Assembly (NCBI GenBank): GCA_947487835.1
Contig: CANKXX010000003.1
Location: forward strand, 310,001-374,000
Length of the DNA: 64,000 nucleotides
Source of the DNA: an uncultured Microbacteriaceae bacterium
Lineage (GTDB): Bacteria > Actinomycetota > Actinomycetes > Actinomycetales > Microbacteriaceae
Direction of reading: 5' to 3'
A program made the position numbers and the translations under genes. The notes under the pieces are model-generated. The model saw nothing but the letters and a program-made list of their open reading frames with translations, had not been told where the DNA came from and did not search any database. Below are positions 58,079 to 64,000 of this stretch, piece by piece; within the stretch, counting starts at the first letter, position 1, and each line of letters begins with the position of its first letter.

Positions 58079-59457
58079 CGTCCCTTCAGCGCGAGCTCGA
58101 GGTCCCGCTGCATGGTCTCGAGCCCGCGGCGAACCCCGGTGGGTCCGCTCGTGATGGTCGAGACGACGTTCTTGATGAGTGCCGATTCCACCGCCGCCTG
58201 CTGCGGCGGGGCCGGCATGGGACCGGTCGTCGGGAACCGGTCGAGGGTGTCGTAGAAGACCTCCCAGTGCTTCGGCCCCATGTCACCGCCGTAGAGCTCG
58301 GCGTTGAGCGAGCGTCGAGGCAACGAGGAGTCCGGCTTCTGGTGCGCGATGGACATCCCCTCACGGGAGATGCAGTACTTCATCCACTCCCAGGCCTCGT
58401 CCTTGCGCTGCGAGGTCTGCATCATGGCGTAGCCGCCCGCGCCGAACTGATGACGCTGCCCGCGCATCTTCGGGAAATAAGTCACGTCGTACTCGTCGTT
58501 CCCCAGACCGGCGTCATTGAGGCCCTGCACCCAGAACCCGCCGGCGGGGGTCATCCCGACCGAGCCGCGGGAGAACAGCGATACCAGCTCGTTGCCGCCG
58601 CCCTGGGCGGGGTTGGCCGCGATACCCTCGCCGACCATCTGCTGCAGCACCTCGAAGCTCTCGATCGTGCGTTCGTTCAGAGCGTCCGCGTGCTGCCACA
58701 GGTAACCGCCACCACGGGGAGCCTCGTTCGGATAGAACTGCGACCACAGCCAGTCGCCGCCCGACGCCTTCTCCTCGGTGAGGAAGCTCGTGTCGTTGAC
58801 GTATAGCCACGGCACGACGCCACCCCAGAGCCGGTTGTTCCAGAAGTACGGCAGGAACGACCCGGTCGCACTGTCGCGCATCGTCCGGCCGACGGCGAAG
58901 AAGTCCTCCACCGACCAGTCGTCCCTCGGGCGCTCCAGACCCGCCCGCTCGAACGCCGACGTGTTGTAGTACATGTTCGCGGCGTTGAAGTTGTCGGGCA
59001 GCTGAAAGAGGTTGCCCTTGTACATGAAGGACTCGATGAGTGAGGGGTTCACGTCATCGAAGTACTCCTGAAGGTCAGCGGCGTCGCGCTGGACGTACTC
59101 GTCGATGGGCTGGGCGAGCCGCTCGGCGAAGAGCTGCGTTCCCTCCGTCGCCACGGAGACGATGTCCGGCGGCGTGCCCGCGGCGACCATCGTGAGGATC
59201 TTGGCGAAGAAGTTGCTCCAGTCCTGGCCCTGCACGGCGATGATCCGCACGGGGATGTCCGGGTGCAGCTTCTGGAACCCGTCGACGAGGGATTGGCGGG
59301 CCGCCGCGTCCTGCGCGGTCCCGAAGAGGGCGACCGTGAGGGCGTCCTCGTTACGCCCCGGTATGTCTCCGCCGGACAGGCGCGGCCATGACACCGCTGT
59401 CCCGGCGAGGCCGAGGCCGAGCAGGGCGAGCGTCGCCCTGCGATTCAGTTCAACCAC
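58075..59457 (-). CDS. Fructan-operon CUT1 ABC transporter substrate-binding protein
   Basis: A 460-residue CUT1 solute-binding protein, with family segments VRIIAVQGQDWSNFFAKIL, PPDIVSVATEG, GNLFQLPDNFNAANMYYN and RKDEAWEWMKYC. The N-terminus LNRRATLALLGLGLAGTAVSW has a twin arginine and a hydrophobic core but no lipobox cysteine, unlike the two other binding proteins in this window. Start GTG 59457 has AGGAGC seven bases upstream; a longer frame begins at 59493. The double operator behind the divergent LacI gene lies just upstream. Confidence 0.87.
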   Translation of the reverse strand: MVELNRRATLALLGLGLAGTAVSWPRLSGGDIPGRNEDALTVALFGTAQDAAARQSLVDGFQKLHPDIPVRIIAVQGQDWSNFFAKILTMVAAGTPPDIVSVATEGTQLFAERLAQPIDEYVQRDAADLQEYFDDVNPSLIESFMYKGNLFQLPDNFNAANMYYNTSAFERAGLERPRDDWSVEDFFAVGRTMRDSATGSFLPYFWNNRLWGGVVPWLYVNDTSFLTEEKASGGDWLWSQFYPNEAPRGGGYLWQHADALNERTIESFEVLQQMVGEGIAANPAQGGGNELVSLFSRGSVGMTPAGGFWVQGLNDAGLGNDEYDVTYFPKMRGQRHQFGAGGYAMMQTSQRKDEAWEWMKYCISREGMSIAHQKPDSSLPRRSLNAELYGGDMGPKHWEVFYDTLDRFPTTGPMPAPPQQAAVESALIKNVVSTITSGPTGVRRGLETMQRDLELALKGR

Positions 59458-59523
59458 GATGTTGCTCCTGAAATATTGGGCCGTGTCACTCACGAAGAGT
59501 GGGCGACGAGCGGCAGATAGGAG

Positions 59524-59541
59524 TGCTGAACGGTTTCAGCA
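59524..59541. promoter_or_regulatory. LacI-type operator 1 of the fructan system
   Basis: The 18-bp element TGCTGAACGGTTTCAGCA is a near-perfect palindrome, between the divergent fructan operon and LacI gene. The arms TGCTGAA/TTCAGCA differ from the rhamnose-type operators (TTGAAACG). Confidence 0.85.
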
Positions 59542-59569
59542 CCCGCAACGTAACACATTTCGGGCGTTA

Positions 59570-59587
59570 TGCTGAATGGGTTCAGCA
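59570..59587. promoter_or_regulatory. LacI-type operator 2 of the fructan system
   Basis: TGCTGAATGGGTTCAGCA has the same arms as the site at 59524, 46 bp away centre to centre, and lies 50 bp before the LacI start codon. The pair could bind two dimers or a looped tetramer. Confidence 0.83.
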
Positions 59588-59636
59588 ATATTCATGGCGG
59601 AGGCCAGTTCGCAGCAGAGCTGCACCGAGGAGTTCG

Positions 59637-60710
59637 ATGTCCAAGCAGAGCCGCCGCGCAACCCTCGCCGACGTCGCTGAGCGCGCGGGCATGTCCAAAG
59701 CCGCGGTGAGCATGATCCTGAACGACCGTCCGGGCTCGCGACTCTCGGCGGCGGCAGTGGACCGGGTCCGGGCGGCGGCGGCCGAGCTCGACTACCGACC
59801 GAATCCCGCCGCTCAGGTTCTCCGGCGCGGCAAGACCCGGACGATCGGGTTCATCTCGGACGAGGTCACCCTCACCCGCCATGCGAACGGCCTGATCGGG
59901 GGCGCGCTCGAGGTCGCGAAGGCGCACGACCACACGGTCCTCATCTCCGAGACCGAGGGTATCGATGGAGGACTCGCCCAGGCGTTCGAGACGATGGTCG
60001 ATCACCGAGTGGATGGCATCCTCATCGGGCTCCTCGGCGCTCGCCTCATCGACCTGCCCGAGACGTCGGCGGGCGTACCGGTCGTCGTCCTGAACGGTCT
60101 CTCCTCCGCGGGGCATCCGAACGTCCTGCCCGACGAACGAGCCTCTGGTTACGCCGTGGCGAGGCGGTTGATCGACGCCGGGCACCGGGACATCGGTCTG
60201 GTCGGCGACCTGCCTGTCGACGCCACCGGCGATCTCCGGCGCAGCGCCACTATCGGACTTCGTTTCCAGGGCATCGCCGATGCGTTCGCCGAGGCCGGCT
60301 TCGAGCCCGCGCGGGTCGACATTTCGGACTGGCAGCCCGGACCGGGCTACGAGGCCAGCAGGACGATCCTCGACCGACATCCGGAGGTGACCGCGATTCT
60401 CGCGGCGAACGACGGCGTCGCTTTCGGCGCCTATCAGGTGCTCCTCGAGCGGGGTCGTCGGATCCCGGAAGACGTCTCCGTGATCTCGTTCGACGACGAG
60501 GTCCTTGCCGGCTACCTGCGTCCCCGCCTCACGACCGCGCGACTCCCGTACCACCAGATGGCTGCGCTGGGCGTATCCATGCTGCTCGGCGTGCGCGAAC
60601 TCGGACACGAGCTCGTCCCCATGCCCCTCATCGAACGGGAATCCCTCGCGGTCGCCCCTCCCGTCCACCTCCCGCTGCCCGGACCGGGTGCATCCGCGTT
60701 GCAGGCGTGA
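59637..60710 (+). CDS. LacI-family regulator of the fructan operon
   Basis: A 357-residue LacI-type repressor: HTH (TLADVAERAGMSKAAVSMILN), hinge with YRPNPAAQVLRRGKT, sensor domain (GFISDEVTLTRHANG, VDHRVDGILIG, AILAANDGVAFGAYQ) and the terminal FDDEVLAGYLRP. GAGGAG precedes the ATG. The typical GVSxxTVS of the HTH is here MSKAAVS, which could explain its different operator. It is divergent from the fructan transporter/GH32 operon and most likely represses it until sucrose, fructose or fructo-oligosaccharide is present. Confidence 0.92.
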   Translation: MSKQSRRATLADVAERAGMSKAAVSMILNDRPGSRLSAAAVDRVRAAAAELDYRPNPAAQVLRRGKTRTIGFISDEVTLTRHANGLIGGALEVAKAHDHTVLISETEGIDGGLAQAFETMVDHRVDGILIGLLGARLIDLPETSAGVPVVVLNGLSSAGHPNVLPDERASGYAVARRLIDAGHRDIGLVGDLPVDATGDLRRSATIGLRFQGIADAFAEAGFEPARVDISDWQPGPGYEASRTILDRHPEVTAILAANDGVAFGAYQVLLERGRRIPEDVSVISFDDEVLAGYLRPRLTTARLPYHQMAALGVSMLLGVRELGHELVPMPLIERESLAVAPPVHLPLPGPGASALQA

Positions 60711-60735
60711 TGGAACACCTGGCCCAACGACCCGT

Positions 60736-61140
60736 CTACTGATCTCCGGCGGGCGGGAAGACCCGCCGATGCCAGATCATCACGAGCGGCACGACGGCCA
60801 GCTCCAGGACGATCGTGGCGCGGAAGACGGGATGCGGCAGCCCCACGCGGATCACGGACAGCAGCCTCGGCAGCCCCCCGAAGGCGGCCAGACCCAGCAC
60901 CGCTCGAGTCCCGGTCGAACGCTCGGCAGGTCGGTGAAGGGTCCACCAGAGCAGCAGTCCCGCGGCCGTCCAGAACACGTTCACGAAGCGGTACTCGCTG
61001 TCCACGCTCGCCGTCGTGGCACCGCCACCGGGGGCTCGCTCAGGGCCACCGAGGATGCCGAGGATCCCGGTCGCCACGGGAATCGCACCCAGCACACCCA
61101 CCGTGGAGAGCAGTAGCGATCGTTCTCGCGTGTCGGCCAT
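60736..61140 (-). CDS. DUF4345-like membrane protein
   Basis: A 134-residue membrane protein with four helices: the first around LLLSTVGVLGAIPVATGILG, then SVDSEYRFVNVFWTAAGLLLWW and a C-terminal pair. The SEYRF motif preceding helix 2 and the overall order match DUF4345. Function unknown. The start is taken at ATG 61140; ATG 61161 seven codons upstream is possible, but no clear ribosome-binding site supports either. It converges on the LacI gene. Confidence 0.68.
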   Translation of the reverse strand: MADTRERSLLLSTVGVLGAIPVATGILGILGGPERAPGGGATTASVDSEYRFVNVFWTAAGLLLWWTLHRPAERSTGTRAVLGLAAFGGLPRLLSVIRVGLPHPVFRATIVLELAVVPLVMIWHRRVFPPAGDQ

Positions 61141-61215
61141 GGCCCGAAGCCTAGCCAGCATCCTCCCGGTCAGTTCGGGCGCTCGTCGCCGCGCGCTTGC
61201 GCCGTCTCGGCGCGT

Positions 61216-61229
61216 GTGAAACGATTCAC
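61216..61229. promoter_or_regulatory. Rhamnose-regulon operator before rhaI
   Basis: GTGAAACGATTCAC is a 14-bp palindrome with the central CG, 33 bp before the rhaI start codon. It matches the TTGAAACGTGTCAA consensus at most positions, and is the copy that ties rhaI-rhaD to the regulon at 39.7-52.8 kb. Confidence 0.75.
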
Positions 61230-61261
61230 TCACTCCTCCGATCGACAGAACAGGGATCCAG

Positions 61262-62425
61262 ATGCTCCTCAGCGACGTTGCTGACCTCCTCACCGACCAG
61301 GCCATCGAGCTGCCCTCCTGGGCGTTCGGGAACTCCGGCACCCGCTTCAAGGTCTTCGGGCAGGCCGGGGTGCCGCGGGATCCGTTCGAGAAGATCGCAG
61401 ACGCCGCCCAGGTGCACAGGGTCACCGGGCTCGCCCCATCGGTCGCCCTGCACATCCCCTGGGACCGGGTGGACGACTACGGGGTCCTGCGGACGCACGC
61501 GGAGGAGCTCGGCGTGAGCCTCGGCACCGTCAACTCGAACACGTTCCAGGACGACGAGTACATGCTCGGCAGCGTCACCCACGCCGACCCGAAGGTGCGC
61601 CGGAGGGCCATCGACCACCACCTCGAGTGCATCGACATCATGGACCAGACCGGGTCGCGCGACCTCAAGATCTGGCTCGCCGACGGCACCAACTACCCCG
61701 GCCAGGACGACATCCGCGGCCGCCAGGAGCGCCTGGCCGAGTCGCTCGCCGCCATCTACGAGCGCATCGGCGAGAACCAGCGCCTCGTGCTCGAGTACAA
61801 GTTCTTCGAGCCGGCGTTCTACCACACCGATGTCCCGGACTGGGGCACATCGCTCGTGCACTGCCTCGCCCTCGGCGAGCGCGCCATGGTCTGCCTCGAC
61901 ACCGGCCACCACGCTCCCGGCACCAACATCGAGTTCATCGTGGCCCAGCTGCTGCGACTCGGCCGGCTCGGCTCGTTCGACTTCAACTCCCGCTTCTACG
62001 CGGACGACGACCTCATCGTGGGCGCCGCGGACCCGTTCCAGCTGTTCCGCATCCTTCACGAGGTCATCCGCGGCGGCGGCTACGGGGCCGCGAGCGGCGT
62101 CGCGTTCATGCTCGACCAGTGCCACAACATCGAGAAGAAGATCCCCGGGCAGATCCGCTCGGTGCTCAACGTGCAGGAGATGACCGCCCGCGCGCTGCTC
62201 GTCGACCGCGACGCCCTGACGGCCGCCCAGCAGTCCGGTGACGTGCTCGCGGCCAACGAGGTGCTGATGGACGCGTTCTACACCGACGTCCGACCCGCCC
62301 TCGCCGAGTGGCGCGAGTCGCGCGGACTGCCCGGCAACCCGCTGAAGGCGTACCGCGAGAGCGGCTACCAGGAGCGCATCGAGGCGGAGCGCGTGGGCGG
62401 CGAACAGGCAGGCTGGGGAGCATGA
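61262..62425 (+). CDS. rhaI: L-rhamnose isomerase
   Basis: A 387-residue TIM-barrel isomerase of the RhaI type (xylose-isomerase-like, not the E. coli RhaA type). It converts L-rhamnose to L-rhamnulose with a divalent metal. Segments ALHIPWDRVDDY, VNSNTFQD, DLKIWLADGTNYPGQDD, LEYKFFEPAFYHTDVPDWGT, CLDTGHHAPGTNIE and FDFNSRFYADDD hold the metal and substrate ligands expected for the family. AGGGATC lies before the ATG. The next gene overlaps its stop (ATGA), and the operator lies 33 bp upstream. Confidence 0.92.
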   Translation: MLLSDVADLLTDQAIELPSWAFGNSGTRFKVFGQAGVPRDPFEKIADAAQVHRVTGLAPSVALHIPWDRVDDYGVLRTHAEELGVSLGTVNSNTFQDDEYMLGSVTHADPKVRRRAIDHHLECIDIMDQTGSRDLKIWLADGTNYPGQDDIRGRQERLAESLAAIYERIGENQRLVLEYKFFEPAFYHTDVPDWGTSLVHCLALGERAMVCLDTGHHAPGTNIEFIVAQLLRLGRLGSFDFNSRFYADDDLIVGAADPFQLFRILHEVIRGGGYGAASGVAFMLDQCHNIEKKIPGQIRSVLNVQEMTARALLVDRDALTAAQQSGDVLAANEVLMDAFYTDVRPALAEWRESRGLPGNPLKAYRESGYQERIEAERVGGEQAGWGA

Positions 62426-63117
62426 CCTTCACTCCCTCCCTCGTTCTCGTGCTGCCCGGCGGCGGCTACCACACCCACGCGGATCACGAGGCGGAGCCGA
62501 TCGCCGAGTGGCTCGAGAACCTCGGCCACCACGTGCGCGTGCTCCGCTATCCGGTCGCCCCCACCCGCTACCCCGAGGCCCGCGACCTCGTGCACCGCGA
62601 GGTGCTTGCCGCCCGCGCCGACTTCGACGGGCCGGTCGGCGTGCTCGGCTTCTCCGCGGGGGGCCACCTCGCCGGACACGCGGCACTGACCTCGTCCGAG
62701 CCGGGCGACCGGCCCGACTTCGCGATCCTGTGCTACCCGGTCGTCTCGTTCGTCGACGCCAGCGCCCACCTCGGCTCCCGCGACAACCTGCTCGGCGACC
62801 GGCTGGCCCTCGCGGCCGAGCTCTCGCTCGAGAACCTGGTGTCCGCGGACACCCCACCGATGTTCCTCTGGCACACGGCCGACGACGCCGTCGTCCCGGT
62901 GCAGAACAGCTACCTGCTCGCGACCACGCTCGCCGAGCACGGCGTGCCGCACGAGCTCCACGTGTACCCTCACGGCCGGCACGGGCTGGGCCTCGCCATC
63001 GGTGAGGGTACGGCCGAGGCCTGGAGCGCCGCGTGCGCCGCCTGGCTGGAGGCGACCATCCCCACCCTCCCCACCCACTTCTCGACTCCCGCCGCCGATC
63101 CGAAAGCCTCCGCATGA
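62422..63117 (+). CDS. Alpha/beta hydrolase, acetylesterase-like
   Basis: A 231-residue cytoplasmic esterase of the BD-FAE/acetylxylan-esterase-like group: oxyanion motif LPGGGYHTH (14-22), nucleophile in GFSAGGHLAG, Asp in HTADDAVVP and His in HGRHGLG. It is fused in frame neither to rhaI nor to rhaD but overlaps both by ATGA, so the three are translated together. Acetylated rhamnose occurs in pectin and many glycosides, so deacetylation of rhamnosides is the natural guess. Substrate not proven. Confidence 0.85.
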   Translation: MTFTPSLVLVLPGGGYHTHADHEAEPIAEWLENLGHHVRVLRYPVAPTRYPEARDLVHREVLAARADFDGPVGVLGFSAGGHLAGHAALTSSEPGDRPDFAILCYPVVSFVDASAHLGSRDNLLGDRLALAAELSLENLVSADTPPMFLWHTADDAVVPVQNSYLLATTLAEHGVPHELHVYPHGRHGLGLAIGEGTAEAWSAACAAWLEATIPTLPTHFSTPAADPKASA

Positions 63118-64000
63118 GCACCACCGCAGCCGACCTGATCGCCCGCTCGAACCGCCTCGGCGCCGACCCCCGCAACACGAACTACGCGGGCGGCAACACG
63201 TCGGCCAAGGGCACCGACACCGACCCCGTGACGGGCCGGCCCGTCGAGCTGATGTGGGTGAAGGGGTCCGGCGGTGACCTCGGCACCCTCACGGAGTCCG
63301 GGCTCGCGGTGCTCCGCCTCGACCGGCTGCGGTCCCTCGCGGACGTCTACCCCGGCGTGGAGCGCGAGGACGAGATGGTCGCGGCCTTCGACTACGCCCT
63401 GCACGGCCGCGGCGGCGCGGCGCCGTCCATCGACACGGCCATGCACGGGCTCGTCGACGCGGCGCACGTCGACCACCTGCACCCCGACTCCGGTATCGCG
63501 TTCGCGACGGCGAAGGACGGCGAGCGGCTCACCGCCGAGGCGTTCGGCGGCCGGGTCGTCTGGGTGCCGTGGCGCAGGCCCGGCTTCCAGCTGGGACTCG
63601 ACATCGCGCGCATCAAGGCCGAGAACCCCGGCGCCATCGGCTGCATCCTCGGCGGCCACGGCATCACCGCCTGGGGGGACACCAGCGAGGAGGCCGAGGC
63701 AAACAGCCTTTGGATCATCCGGACGGCCGCGGCCTACATCGAGGACACCGGCACGCCCGACCCGTTCGGCACAGCTCTCGACGGCTACGCCGCCCTGCCC
63801 GAGGAGGAGCGGCGGGCACGTGCCGCAGCGCTCGCCCCGGCCATCCGCGGGCTCGTCTCGACGGACCGCGCCCAGGTGGGCCACTTCACCGACGACTCGG
63901 TCGTGCTCGACTTCCTGGCGAGCACGGAGCATCCCCGGCTGGCCGCGCTCGGCACGAGCTGCCCCGACCACTTCCTCCGCACCAAGGTTCGCCCCCTCGT
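63114..64000 (+). CDS. rhaD: Bifunctional rhamnulose-1-phosphate aldolase/lactaldehyde dehydrogenase, N-terminal part
   Basis: The first 295 residues of a larger protein that runs past the window end. The class II aldolase domain is seen: NTNYAGGNTSAK near the start, LMWVKGSGGDL, the zinc site in VDHLHPDS with two His and a further His in GGHGITAWGD, all in the order of RhaD/RhaE-type aldolases. In bifunctional RhaD proteins an SDR-type dehydrogenase domain follows; whether it is present here is outside the window. ATG overlaps the previous stop. A kinase (RhaB) is not in this window. Confidence 0.88.
   Translation, partial: MSTTAADLIARSNRLGADPRNTNYAGGNTSAKGTDTDPVTGRPVELMWVKGSGGDLGTLTESGLAVLRLDRLRSLADVYPGVEREDEMVAAFDYALHGRGGAAPSIDTAMHGLVDAAHVDHLHPDSGIAFATAKDGERLTAEAFGGRVVWVPWRRPGFQLGLDIARIKAENPGAIGCILGGHGITAWGDTSEEAEANSLWIIRTAAAYIEDTGTPDPFGTALDGYAALPEEERRARAAALAPAIRGLVSTDRAQVGHFTDDSVVLDFLASTEHPRLAALGTSCPDHFLRTKVRPL

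Noticed and set aside
52785-61215. Search for integrase, transposase or att-like repeats at the edges of the fructan island
   Set aside because: No recombinase gene and no convincing direct repeat could be seen by eye; island status rests on composition and interrupted regulon only.

Overview
The window is 64 kb of high-GC DNA with almost continuous coding capacity, GTG/ATG starts behind AGGAGG-type ribosome-binding sites, frequent ATGA stop/start overlaps, an HNH protein of the actinobacterial 13E12/DUF222 family, MsiK-dependent sugar transport operons without their own ATPase, and many ROK and LacI regulators. This fits a soil- or plant-associated actinobacterium, most likely of the family Microbacteriaceae; the genus cannot be fixed from the sequence. 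No rRNA, tRNA, CRISPR array, phage module, transposase or replication origin was seen.

Layout. 1-14 kb: lipoate ligase, a lipase-like hydrolase, two ROK regulators, a LacI-type sensor protein without a DNA-binding domain, a GH36 alpha-galactosidase and a five-gene Dpp-type ABC transporter read from a divergent AT-rich promoter. 14-29 kb: mostly small housekeeping, stress and membrane genes (His-rich peptide, SDR/DUF3159/XRE module, MerR, ArsR, GNAT, PhzF, RsbU-like phosphatase, MFS, histidine phosphatase). 29.7-31.7 kb: a 13E12 HNH gene flanked on both sides by REP-like palindromic repeats. 31.7-36.6 kb: divergent GH36 alpha-galactosidase and GH2 beta-mannosidase, together suited to galactomannan oligosaccharides, ended by a 57-bp hairpin. 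36.6-39.7 kb: two paralogous LacI regulators and an SMP-30 type lactonase.

39.7-52.8 kb and 61.2-64 kb look like one L-rhamnose/rhamnoside regulon: CUT1 transporter, CMD protein, SDR, aldo/keto reductase, epimerase-like dehydrogenase, two cupins, a PEP-hydrolase-like TIM barrel, a Tm-1-like (UPF0261) protein, GH78 alpha-L-rhamnosidase, rhamnose mutarotase, then RhaI isomerase, an esterase and the RhaD aldolase/dehydrogenase (cut by the window end). The link is a shared LacI-type operator, consensus TTGAAACGTGTCAA, found in front of each transcription unit. The arrangement suggests rhamnosides are imported, trimmed by GH78, mutarotated and isomerised, while an additional oxidative branch of unknown chemistry is co-regulated.

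52.9-61.1 kb interrupts that regulon. It carries a secreted intradiol-dioxygenase-like protein, a gene-poor lower-GC stretch, and a fructan/sucrose operon (CUT1 transporter plus GH32) divergent from its own LacI gene with a different operator pair (TGCTGAAC-type). It reads as an inserted catabolic island. The most interesting leads are the rhamnose-linked Tm-1/PEP-hydrolase/cupin operon, the 13E12 gene with its repeats and apparently leaderless promoter, and the two degenerate regulators (HTH-less LacI, zinc-less ROK).
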